DNA of 64,000 bases. It comes from Ptiloglossa arizonensis. Lineage: Eukaryota > Arthropoda > Insecta > Hymenoptera > Colletidae. Shown one piece after another: positions 1 through 12,593 of this stretch (position 1 is the stretch's first letter; the number at the start of each line of letters is the position of its first letter). Made by a program: the position numbers and the translations under genes. Location: positions 835,852 to 899,851 of the forward strand of contig NW_027478600.1 of the NCBI RefSeq assembly GCF_051014685.1, given 5' to 3'. Below the pieces are notes generated by a model. That model worked only from the letters and a program-made list of their open reading frames with translations, had not been told where the DNA came from and searched no databases.

Positions 1-3000
1 TAGGGGAAAAGTACGCATACTGTTGTAATCGGGCGAGTATCTACTTTCAGATGCAACAGAAATTTTGCGGATTGGTCAATCCGTTCGCGAGATATGGCAG
101 TTTGGAGGTGAGAAACGCTTGAGAAACTCAAAATTTTCGCTGTTCTGATGCTCGAAACGAATAATCAGAACGGCCTAGGGGAAGAGTACGCATACCGTTG
201 TAATCGGGCGAGTTTCTACATTCTAATGCAACAGAAATTTTGCGGATTGGTCAATCCGTTCGCGAGATATGGCAGTTTGGAGGTAAGAAATGCATGAGAA
301 ACTCAAAATTTGCGCAGTTCTGATGCTCGAAACGAATAACCAGAACGGCCTAGGGGAAAAGTACACATAACGTTGTAATCGGGCGAGTTTCTACATTCAG
401 ATGCAACAGAAATTTTGCGGATTGGTCAATCCGTTCGCGAGATATGGCAGTTTGGAGGTAAGAAATGCATGAGAAACTCAAAATTTTCGCAGTTCTGATG
501 CTCGAAACGGATAACTAGAACAGCCTAGGGGAAAAGTACTCATACCGTTGTGATCGGGCGAGTTTCTACTTTCAGATGCAACAGAAATTTTGCGGATTGG
601 TCAATCCGTTCGCGAGATATGGCCGTTTGGATGTAAGAAACGCTTGAGAAACTCAAAATTTTCGCAGTTCTGATGCTCGAAACGAATAACCAGAACGGCC
701 TAGGGGAAAAGTACACATACCGTTGTAATCGGGCGAGTTTCTACATACAGATGCAACAGAAATTTTGCGGATTGGTCAATCCGTTCGCGAGATATGGCAG
801 TTTGGAGGTAAGAAATGCATGAGAAACTCAAAATTTTCGCAGTTCTGATGCTCGAAACGAATAACCAGAACGGCCTAGGGGAAAAGTTCGCATACCGTTG
901 TAATCGGGCGAGTTTATACTATCAGATGCAACAGCAATTTTGCGGATTGGTCAATCCGTTCGCGAGATATGGTAGTCTGGAGGTTAGAAACGCTTGAGCA
1001 ACTCAAAATTTTCACACTTCTGATGCTCGAAACGAATAACTAGAACGGCCTACGGGAAAAGTACGCATACCGTTGTAATCGGGCGGGTTTCTACTTTCAG
1101 ATGCAACAGAAGTTTTGCGGATTTGTCATTCCGTTCGCGAGATATGGCCGTTTGGAGGTAAGAAATGCATGAGAAACTCAAAACTTTCGCAGTTCTGATG
1201 CTCGAAACGAATAACCAGAACGGCCTAGGGGAAAAGTACACATACCGTTGTAATCGGGCGAGTTTCTACATACAGATGCAACAGAAATTTTGCAGATTGG
1301 TCAATCCGTTCCCGAGATATGGCAGTTTGGAGGTAAGAAATGCATGAGATACTCAAAATTTTCGCAGTTCTGATGCTCGAAACGGATAACTAGAACGGCC
1401 TAGGGGAAAAGTACGCATACCGTTGTAATCGGGCGAGTTTCTACTTTCAGATGCAACAGAAATTTTGCGGATTGGTCAATCCGTTCGCGAGATATGGCAG
1501 TTTGGAGGTAAGAAATGCATGAGAAACTCAAAATTTTCGCAGTTCTGATGCTCGAAACGAATAACCAGAACGGCCTAGGGGAAAAGTTCGCATACCGTTG
1601 TAATCGGGCGAGTTTATACTTTCAGATGCAACAGCAATTTTGCGGATTGGTCAATCCGTTCGCGAGATATGGCCGTTTGGATGTAAGAAACGCTTGAGAA
1701 ACTCAAAATTTTCGCAGTTCTGATTCTCGAAACGAATAACTAGAACGGCCTAGGGGAAAAGTACGCATACCGTTGTAATCGGGCGAGTTTCTACTTTCAG
1801 AGGCAACAGAAATTTTGCGGATTGGTCAATCCGTTCGCGAGATATGGTAGTCTGGAGGTTAGAAACGCTTGAGCAACTCAAAATTTTCACATTTCTGATG
1901 CTCGAAACGAATAACTAGAACGGCCTACGGGAAAAGTACGCATACCGTTGTAATCGGGCGAGTTTCTACTTTCTAATGCAACAGAAATTTTGCGGATTAG
2001 TCAATCCGTTCGCGAGATATGGCAGTTTGGAGGTAAGAAATGCATGAGAAACTCAAAATTTTCGCAGTTCTGATGCTCGAAACGAATAACCAGAACGGCC
2101 TAGGGGAAAAGTACACATAACGTTGTAATTGGGCGAGTTTCTACATTCAGATGCAACAGAAATTTTGCGGATTGGTCAATCCGTTCGCGAGATATGGCAG
2201 TTTGGAGGTAAGAAATGCATGAGATACTCAAAATTTTCGCAGTTCTGATGCTCGAAACGGATAACTAGAACGGCCTAGGGGAAAAGTACGCATACCGTTG
2301 TAATCGGGCGAGTTTCTACTTTCAGATGCAACAGAAATTTTGCGGATTGGTCAATCCGTTCGCGAGATATGGCAGTTTGGAGGTAAGAAATGCATGAGAA
2401 ACTCAAAATTTTCGCAGTTCTGATGCTCGAAACGAATAACCAGAACGGCCTAGGGGAAAAGTACACATAACGTTGTAATTGGGCGAGTTTCTACATTCAG
2501 ATGCAACAGAAATTTTGCGGATTGGTCAATCCGTTCGCGAGATATGGCAGTTTGGAGGTAAGAAATGCATGAGATACTCAAAATTTTCGCAGTTCTGATG
2601 CTCGAAACGGATAACTAGAACAGCCTAGGGGAAAAGTACTCATACCGTTGTGATCGGGCGAGTTTCTACTTTCAGATGCAACAGAAATTTTGCGGATTGG
2701 TCAATCCGTTCGCGAAATATGGCAGTTTGGAGGTGAGAAACGCTTGAGAAACTCAAAATTTTCGCAGATCTGATGCTCGAAACGAATAACTAGAACGGCC
2801 TAGGGGAAAAGTGCGCATACCGTTGTAATCGGGCGAGTTTCTACTTTCAGATGCAACAGAAATTTTGCGGATTGGTCAATCCGTTCGCGAGTTATGGCAG
2901 TTTGGAGGTAAGAAACGGATGAGAAACTCTAAATTTTCGCAGTACCGATGCTCGAAACGAATAACTGGAACGGCCTAGGGGAAAAGTACACCTACCGTTG

Positions 3001-3851
3001 TAATCGGGCGAGTTTCTACTTTCAGATGCAACAGAAATTTTGCGGATTGGTCAATCCGTTCGCGAGATATCGCAGTTTGGAGGTTAGAAACGCTTGAGCA
3101 ACTCAAAATTTTCACATTTCTGATGCTCGAAACGAATAACTAGAACGGCCTACGGGAAAAGTACGCATACCGTTGTAATCGAGCGGGTTTCTACTTTCAG
3201 ATGCAACAGAAGTTTTGCGGATTGGTCAATCCGTTCGCGAGATATGGCAGTTTGGAGGTAACCAACGTTTGAGAAACTCAAAATTTTCGCAGTTCTGATG
3301 CTCGAAACGGATAACTAGAACGGCCTAGGGGAAAAGTACGCATACCGTTGTAATCGGGCGAGTTTCTACTTTCAGAGGCAACAGAAATTTTGCGGATTGG
3401 TCAATCCGTTCGCGAGATATGGTAGTTTGGAGGTAAGAAACGCTTGAGAAACTCAAAATTTTCGCAGTTCTGATGCTCGAAACGAATAACCAGAACGGCC
3501 TAGTGGTAAAGTACACATACCGTTGTAATCGGGCGAGTTTCTACATTCAGATGCAACAGAAATTTTGCGGATTGGTCAATCCGTTCGCGAGATATGGCAG
3601 TTTGGAGTCTAAGAAACGTTTGAGAAACTCAAAATTTTCGCAGTTCTGATGCTCGAAACGAATAACTAGAACGGCCTAGGGGAAAAGTACGCATACCGTT
3701 GTAATCGGGCGAGTTTCTACTTTCAGATGCAACGGAAATTTTGCGGATTGGTCGATCCGTTCGCGAGATATGGCAGTTTGGAGGTAAGAAACGCTTGGGA
3801 AACTCAAAATTTTCGCAGTTCTGATGCTCGACAAGCATAACTAGAACGGCC
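1..3851 (+). repeat. Left domain: 22-monomer unit (first copy, left edge off window)
   Basis: The first 1,340 bases recur at 3,852-5,191, an offset of 3,851 bp (22 monomers plus 1 bp), with no difference found in the stretches compared. After base 1,340 the copies part: copy one continues with TGCATGAGATACTC, copy two with CGTTTGAGAAACTC. Monomers in this domain include variants with AAGTTCGCATAC and CAGCAATTTTGCGG that are otherwise concentrated in the 45-55 kb domain. Because the window starts inside the unit, the true left boundary cannot be seen. Confidence 0.8.
3604..3614 (+). other. Single-base insertion, only phase break in the first 55.9 kb
   Basis: The usual GGAGGTAAGAAACG reads GGAGTCTAAGAAACG here, adding one base. 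Landmarks upstream sit one position lower modulo 175 than all landmarks from here to 55.9 kb. It lies about 245 bp before the start of the second copy of the left unit. It could be a real indel or a sequencing or assembly scar; the sequence alone does not decide. Confidence 0.85.
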
Positions 3852-5191
3852 TAGGGGAAAAGTACGCATACTGTTGTAATCGGGCGAGTATCTACTTTCA
3901 GATGCAACAGAAATTTTGCGGATTGGTCAATCCGTTCGCGAGATATGGCAGTTTGGAGGTGAGAAACGCTTGAGAAACTCAAAATTTTCGCTGTTCTGAT
4001 GCTCGAAACGAATAATCAGAACGGCCTAGGGGAAGAGTACGCATACCGTTGTAATCGGGCGAGTTTCTACATTCTAATGCAACAGAAATTTTGCGGATTG
4101 GTCAATCCGTTCGCGAGATATGGCAGTTTGGAGGTAAGAAATGCATGAGAAACTCAAAATTTGCGCAGTTCTGATGCTCGAAACGAATAACCAGAACGGC
4201 CTAGGGGAAAAGTACACATAACGTTGTAATCGGGCGAGTTTCTACATTCAGATGCAACAGAAATTTTGCGGATTGGTCAATCCGTTCGCGAGATATGGCA
4301 GTTTGGAGGTAAGAAATGCATGAGAAACTCAAAATTTTCGCAGTTCTGATGCTCGAAACGGATAACTAGAACAGCCTAGGGGAAAAGTACTCATACCGTT
4401 GTGATCGGGCGAGTTTCTACTTTCAGATGCAACAGAAATTTTGCGGATTGGTCAATCCGTTCGCGAGATATGGCCGTTTGGATGTAAGAAACGCTTGAGA
4501 AACTCAAAATTTTCGCAGTTCTGATGCTCGAAACGAATAACCAGAACGGCCTAGGGGAAAAGTACACATACCGTTGTAATCGGGCGAGTTTCTACATACA
4601 GATGCAACAGAAATTTTGCGGATTGGTCAATCCGTTCGCGAGATATGGCAGTTTGGAGGTAAGAAATGCATGAGAAACTCAAAATTTTCGCAGTTCTGAT
4701 GCTCGAAACGAATAACCAGAACGGCCTAGGGGAAAAGTTCGCATACCGTTGTAATCGGGCGAGTTTATACTATCAGATGCAACAGCAATTTTGCGGATTG
4801 GTCAATCCGTTCGCGAGATATGGTAGTCTGGAGGTTAGAAACGCTTGAGCAACTCAAAATTTTCACACTTCTGATGCTCGAAACGAATAACTAGAACGGC
4901 CTACGGGAAAAGTACGCATACCGTTGTAATCGGGCGGGTTTCTACTTTCAGATGCAACAGAAGTTTTGCGGATTTGTCATTCCGTTCGCGAGATATGGCC
5001 GTTTGGAGGTAAGAAATGCATGAGAAACTCAAAACTTTCGCAGTTCTGATGCTCGAAACGAATAACCAGAACGGCCTAGGGGAAAAGTACACATACCGTT
5101 GTAATCGGGCGAGTTTCTACATACAGATGCAACAGAAATTTTGCAGATTGGTCAATCCGTTCCCGAGATATGGCAGTTTGGAGGTAAGAAA
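3852..5191 (+). repeat. Second copy of the left 22-monomer unit (partial)
   Basis: Matches 1-1,340 at offset 3,851, sharing rare markers such as ACTGTTGTAATC at the start, GTCATTCCG at about 4,977-4,985 and the TTCCCGAGATATGG variant near 5,160. Downstream, from 5,192 to about 5,445, the sequence instead matches 3,617-3,870 (offset 1,575, nine monomers). The right edge is therefore a recombination junction lying in phase with the 175-bp register. Confidence 0.8.
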
Positions 5192-8100
5192 CGTTTGAGA
5201 AACTCAAAATTTTCGCAGTTCTGATGCTCGAAACGAATAACTAGAACGGCCTAGGGGAAAAGTACGCATACCGTTGTAATCGGGCGAGTTTCTACTTTCA
5301 GATGCAACAGAAATTTTGCGGATTGGTCGATCCGTTCGCGAGATATGGCAGTTTGGAGGTAAGAAACGCTTGGGAAACTCAAAATTTTCGCAGTTCTGAT
5401 GCTCGACAAGCATAACTAGAACGGCCTAGGGGAAAAGTACGCATACCGTTGTAATCGGGCGAGTTTCTACTTTCAGATGCAACAGAAATTTTGCGGATTG
5501 GTCAATCCGTTCGCGAGATATGGCAGTTTGGAGGTGAGAAACGCTTGAGAAACTCAAAATTTTCGCAGTTCTGATGCTCGAAACGAATAACCAGAACGGC
5601 CTAGGGGAAAAGTACGCATACCGTTGTAATCGGGCGAGTTTCTACTTTCTAATGCAACAGAAATTTTGCGGATTGGTCAATCCGTTCGCGAGATATGGCA
5701 GTTTGGAGGTAAGAAATGCATGAGAAACTCAAAATTTTCGCAGTTCTGATGCTCGAAACGGATAACTAGAACAGCCTAGGGGAAAAGTACGCATACCGTT
5801 GTGATCGGGCGAGTTTCTACTTTCTAATGCAACAGAAATTTTGCGGATTGGTCAATCCGTTCGCGAGATATGGCAGTTTGGAGGTAAGAAATGCATGAGA
5901 AACTCAAAATTTTCGCAGTTCTGATGCTCGAAACGGATAACTAGAACAGCCTAGGGGAAAAGTACGCATACCGTTGTGATCGGGCGAGTTTCTACTTTCA
6001 GATGCAACAGAAATTTTGCGGATTGGTCAATCCGTTCGCGAGATATGGCAGTTTGGAGGTAAGAAACGCTTGAGAAACTCAAAATTTTCGCAGTTCTGAT
6101 GCTCGAAACGAATAACTAGAACGGCCTAGGGGAAAAGTGCGCATACCGTTGTAATCGGGCGAGTTTCTACTTTCAGATGCAACAGAAATTTTGCGGATTG
6201 GTCAATCCGTTCGCGAGTTATGGCAGTTTGGAGGTGAGAAACGGATGAGAAACTCAAAATTTTCGCAGTACCGATGCTCGAAACGAATAACTGGAACGGC
6301 CTAGGGGAAAAGTACACCTGCCGTTGTAATCGGGCGAGTTTCTACTTTCAGATGCAACAGAAATTTTGCGGATTGGTCAATCCGTTCGCGAGATATGGCA
6401 GTTTGGAGGTAAGAAACGCTTGGGAAACTCAAAATTTTCGCAGTTCTGATGCTCGACAAGCATAACTAGAACGGCCTAGGGGAAAAGTACGCATACCGTT
6501 GTAATCGGGCGAGTTTCTACTTTCAGATGCAACAGAAATTTTGCGGATTGGTCAATCCGTTCGCGAGATATGGCAGTTTGGAGGTGAGAAACGCTTGAGA
6601 AACTCAAAATTTTCGCAGTTCTGATGCTCGAAACGAATAACCAGAACGGCCTAGGGGAATAGTACGCATACCGTTGTAATCGGGCGAGTTTCTACTTTCT
6701 AATGCAACAGAAATTTTGCGGATTAGTCAATCCGTTCGCGAGATATGGCAGTTTGGAGGTAAGAAATGCATGAGAAACTCAAAATTTTCGCAGTTCTGAT
6801 GCTCGAAACGAATAACCAGAACGGCCTAGGGGAAAAGTACACATAACGTTGTAATTGGGCGAGTTTCTACATTCAGATGCAACAGAAATTTTGCGGATTG
6901 GTCAATCCGTTCGCGAGATATGGCAGTTTGGAGGTGAGAAACGCTTGAGAAACTCAAAATTTTCGCTGTTCTGATGCTCGAAACGAATAATCAGAACGGC
7001 CTAGGGGAAGAGTACGCATACCGTTGTAATCGGGCGAGTTTCTACATTCTAATGCAACAGAAATTTTCCGGATTGGTCAATCCGTTCGCGAGATATGGCA
7101 GTTTGGAGGTAAGAAATGCATGAGAAACTCAAAATTTGCGCAGTTCTGATGCTCGAAACGAATAACCAGAACGGCCTAGGGGAAAAGTACACATAACGTT
7201 GTAATCGGGCGAGTTTCTACATTCAGATGCAACAGAAATTTTGCGGATTGGTCAATCCGTTCGCGAGATATGGCAGTTTGGAGGTAAGAAATGCATGAGA
7301 AACTCAAAATTTTCGCAGTTCTGATGCTCGAAACGGATAACTAGAACAGCCTAGGGGAAAAGTACTCATACCGTTGTGATCGGGCGAGTTTCTACTTTCA
7401 GATGCAACAGAAATTTTGCGGATTGGTCAATCCGTTCGCGAGATATGGCAATTTGGAGGTAAGAAACGCTTGAGAAACTCAAAATTTTCGCAGTTCTGAT
7501 GCTCGAAACGAATAACTAGAACGGCCTAGGGGAAAAGTGCGCATACCGTTGTAATCGGGCGAGTTTCTACTTTCAGATGCAACAGAAATTTTGCGGATTG
7601 GTCAATCCGTTCGCGAGTTATGGCAGTTTGGAGGTAAGAAACGGATGAGAAACTCAAAATTTTCGCAGTACCGATGCTCGAAACGAATAACTGGAACGGC
7701 ATAGGGGAAAAGTACACCTACCGTTGTAATCGGGCGAGTTTCTACTTTCAGGTGCAACAGAAATTTTGCGGATTGGTCAATCCGTTCGCGAGATATCGCA
7801 GTTTGGAGGTTAGAAACGCTTGAGCAACTCAAAATTTTCACATTTCTGATGCTCGAAACGAGTAACCAGAACGGCCTAGGGGAAAAGTACAAATACCGTT
7901 GTAATCGGGCGAGTTTCTACATTCAGATGCAACAGAAATTTTGCGGATTGGTCAATCCGTTCGCGAGATATGGCAGTTTGGAGGTAAGAAACGTTTGAGA
8001 AACTCAAAATTTTCGCAGTTCTGATGATCGATACGAATAAATAGAACGGCCTAGGGGAAAAGTACACACACCGTTGTAATCGGGCGAGTTTCTACTTTCA

Positions 8101-11100
8101 GATGCAACAAAAATTTTGCGGATTGGTCAATCCGTTCGCGAGATATGGTAGTTTGGAGGTAACAAACGTTTGAGGAACTCAAAATTTTCGCAGTTCTGAT
8201 GCTCGATACGATTAACTAGAACGGCCTAGGGGAAAAGTACACCTACCGTTGTAATCGGGCGAGTTTCTACTTTCAGATGCAACAGAAATTTTGCGGATTG
8301 GTCAATCCGTTCGCGAGATATTGCAGTTTGGAGGTTAGAAACGCTTGAGCAACTCAAAATTTTCAAATTTCTGATGCTCGAAACGAATAACTAGAACGGC
8401 CTACGGGAAAAGTACGCATACCGTTGTAATCGGGCGGGTTTCTACTTTCAGATGCAACAGAAGTTTTGCGGATTGGTCATTCCGTTCGCGAGATATGGCA
8501 GTTTGGAGGTAAGAAATGCATGAGAAACTCAAAATTTTCGCAGTTCTGATGCTCCAAACGAATAACCAGAACGGCCTAGGGGAAAAGTACAAATACCGTT
8601 GTAATCGGGCGAGTTTCTACATTCAGATGCAACAGAAATTTTGCGGATTGGTCAATCCGTTCGCGAGATATGGCAGTTTGGAGGTAAGAAACGTTTGAGA
8701 AACTCAAAATTTTCGCAGTTCTGATGCTCGATACGAATAACTAGAACGGCCTAGGGGAAAAGTACACTTACCGTTGTAATCGGGCGAGTTTCTACATTCA
8801 GATGCAACAGAAATTTTGCGGATTGGTCAATCCGTTCGCGAGATATGGCAGTTTGGAGGTAAGAAACGTTTGAGAGACTCAAAATTTTCGCAGTTCTGAT
8901 GCTCGAAACGAATAACTAGAACGGCCTAGGGGAAAAGTACGCATACCGTTGTAATCGGGCGAGTTTCTACTTTCAGATGCAACAGAAATTTTGCGGATTG
9001 GTCGATCCGTTCGCGAGATATGGCAGTTTGGAGGTAAGAAACGCTTGGGAAACTCAAAATTTTCGCAGTTCTGATGCTCGACAAGCATAACTAGAACGGC
9101 CTAGGGGAAAAGTACGCATACCGTTGTAATCGGGCGAGTATCTACTTTCAGATGCAACAGAAATTTTGCGGATTGGTCAATCCGTTCGCGAGATATGGCA
9201 GTTTGGAGGTGAGAAACGCTTGAGAAACTCAAAATTTTCGCTGTTCTGATGCTCGAAACGAATAATCAGAACGGCCTAGGGGAAGAGTACACCTACCGTT
9301 GTAATCGGGCGAGTTTCTACTTTCAGATGCAACAGAAATTTTGCGGATTGGTCAATCCGTTCGCGAGATATTGCAGTTTGGAGGTTAGAAACGCTTGAGC
9401 AACTCAAAATTTTCACATTTCTGATGCTCGAAACGAATAACTAGAACGGCCTACGGGAAAAGTACGCATACCGTTGTAATCGGGCGGGTTTCTACTTTCA
9501 GATGCAACATAAGTTTTGCGGATTGGTCATTCCGTTCGCGAGATATGGCAGTTTGGAGGTAAGAAATGCATGAGAAACTCAAAATTTTCGCAGTTCTGAT
9601 GCTCCAAACGAATAACCAGAACGGCCTAGGGGAAAAGTACAAATACCGTTGTAATCGGGCGAGTTTCTACATTCAGATGCAACAGAAATTTTGCGGATTG
9701 GTCAATCCGTTCGCGAGATATGGCAGTTTGGAGGTAAGAAACGTTTGAGAAACTCAAAATTTTCGCAGTTCTGATGCTCGATACGAATAACTAGAACGGC
9801 CTAGGGGAAAAGTACACTTACCGTTGTAATCGAGCGAGTTTCTACATTCAGATGCAACAGAAATTTTGCGGATTGGTCAATCCGTTCGCGAGATATGGCA
9901 GTTTGGAGGTAAGAAACGTTTGAGAAACTCAAAATTTTCGCAGTTCTGATGCTCGAAACGAATAACTAGAACGGCCTAGGGGAAAAGTACGCATACCGTT
10001 GTAATCGGGCGAGTTTCTACTTTCAGATGCAACAGAAATTTTGCGGATTGGTCGATCCGTTCGCGAGATATGGCAGTTTGGAGGTAAGAAACGCTTGGGA
10101 AACTCAAAATTTTCGCAGTTCTGATGCTCGACAAGCATAACTAGAACGGCCTAGGGGAAAAGTACGCATACCGTTGTAATCGGGCGAGTATCTACTTTCA
10201 GATGCAACAGAAATTTTGCGGATTGGTCAATCCGTTCGCGAGATATGGCAGTTTGGAGGTGAGAAACGCTTGAGAAACTCAAAATTTTCGCTGTTCTGAT
10301 GCTCGAAACGAATAATCAGAACGGCCTAGGGGAAGAGTACGCATACCGTTGTAATCGGGCGTGTTTCTACATTCTAATGCAACAGAAATTTTGCGGATTG
10401 GTCAATCCGTTCGCGAGATATGGCAGTTTGGAGGTAAGAAATGCATGAGAAACTCAAAATTTGCGCAGTTCTGATGCTCGAAACGAATAACCAGAACGGC
10501 CTAGGGGAAAAGTACACATAACGTTGTAATCGGGCGAGTTTCTACATTCAGATGCAACAGAAATTTTGCGGATTGGTCAATCCGTTCGCGAGATATGGCA
10601 GTTTGGAGGTAAGAAATGCATGAGAAACTCAAAATTTTCGCAGTTCTGATGCTCGAAACGGATAACTAGAACGGCCTAGGGGAAAAGTGCGCATACCGTT
10701 GTAATCGGGCGAGTTTCTACTTTCAGATGCAACAGAAATTTTGCGGATTGGTCGATCCGTTCGCGAGATATGGCAGTTTGGAGGTAAGAAACGCTTGGGA
10801 AACTCAAAATTTTCGCAGTTCTGATGCTCGACAAGCATAACTAGAACGGCCTAGGGGAAAAGTACACCTACCGTTGTAATCGGGCGAGTTTCTACTTTCA
10901 GATGCAACAGAAATTTTGCGGATTGGTCAATCCGTTCGCGAGATATTGCAGTTTGGAGGTTAGAAACGCTTGAGCAACTCAAAATTTTCACATTTCTGAT
11001 GCTCGAAACGAATAACTAGAACGGCCTACGGGAAAAGTACGCATACCGTTGTAATCGGGCGGGTTTCTACTTTCAGATGCAACATAAGTTTTGCGGATTG

Positions 11101-12593
11101 GTCATTCCGTTCGCGAGATATGGCAGTTTGGAGGTAAGAAATGCATGAGAAACTCAAAATTTTGGCAGTTCTGATGCTCCAAACGAATAACCAGAACGGC
11201 CTAGGGGAAAAGTACAAATACCGTTGTAATCGGGCGAGTTTCTACATTCAGATGCAACAGAAATTTTGCGGATTGGTCAATCCGTTCGCGAGATATGGCA
11301 GTTTGGAGGTAAGAAACGTTTGAGAAACTCAAAATTTTCGCAGTTCTGATGCTCGATACGAATAACTAGAACAGCCTAGGGGAAAAGTACACTTACCGTT
11401 GTAATCGAGCGAGTTTCTACATTCAGATGCAACAGAAATTTTGCGGATTGGTCAATCCGTTCGCGAGATATGGCAGTTTGGAGGTAAGAAACGTTTGAGA
11501 AACTCAAAATTTTCGCAGTTCTGATGCTCGAAACGAATAAATAGAACGGCCTAGGGGAAAAGTACGCATACCGTTGTAATCGGGCGAGTTTCTACTTTCA
11601 GATGCAACAGAAATTTTGCGGATTGGTCGATCCGTTCGCGAGATATGGCAGTTTGGAGGTAAGAAACGCTTGGGAAACTCAAAATTTTCGCAGTTCTGAT
11701 GCTCGACAAGCATAACTAGAACGGCCTAGGGGAAAAGTACGCATACCGTTGTAATCGGGCGAGTATCTACTTTCAGATGCAACAGAAATTTTGCGGATTG
11801 GTCAATCCGTTCGCGAGATATGGCAGTTTGGAGGTGAGAAACGCTTGAGAAACTCAAAATTTTCGCTGTTCTGATGCTCGAAACGAATAATCAGAACGGC
11901 CTAGGGGAAGAGTACGCATACCGTTGTAATCGGGCGTGTTTCTACATTCTAATGCAACAGAAATTTTGCGGATTGGTCAATCCGTTCGCGAGATATGGCA
12001 GTTTGGAGGTAAGAAATGCATGAGAAACTCAAAATTTGCGCAGTTCTGATGCTCGAAACGAATAACCAGAACGGCCTAGGGGAAAAGTACACATAACGTT
12101 GTAATCGGGCGAGTTTCTACATTCAGATGCAACAGAAATTTTGCGGATTGGTCAATCCGTTCGCGAGATATGGCAGTTTGGAGGTAAGAAATGCATGAGA
12201 AACTCAAAATTTTCGCAGTTCTGATGCTCGAAACGGATAACTAGAACAGCCTAGGGGAAAAGTACTCATACCGTTGTGATCGGGCGAGTTTCTACTTTCA
12301 GATGCAACAGAAATTTTGCGGATTGGTCAATCCGTTCGCGAGATATGGCAATTTGGAGGTAAGAAACGCTTGAGAAACTCAAAATTTTCGCAGTTCTGAT
12401 GCTCGAAACGAATAACTAGAACGGCCTAGGGGAAAAGTGCGCATACCGTTGTAATCGGGCGAGTTTCTACTTTCAGATGCAACAGAAATTTTGCGGATTG
12501 GTCAATCCGTTCGCGAGTTATGGCAGTTTGGAGGTAAGAAACGGATGAGAAACTCAAAATTTTCGTAGTACCGATGCTCGAAACGAATAACTG

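Noticed and set aside
815..997. Recurrent plus-strand open frame of about 60 codons beginning MHEKLKIF, repeated dozens of times
   Set aside because: It is created wherever a monomer carries ATGCATGAG and ends one unit later. Position and sequence follow the satellite register, there is no gene context, and the 175-bp unit shifts frame each copy. By-product of the repeat.
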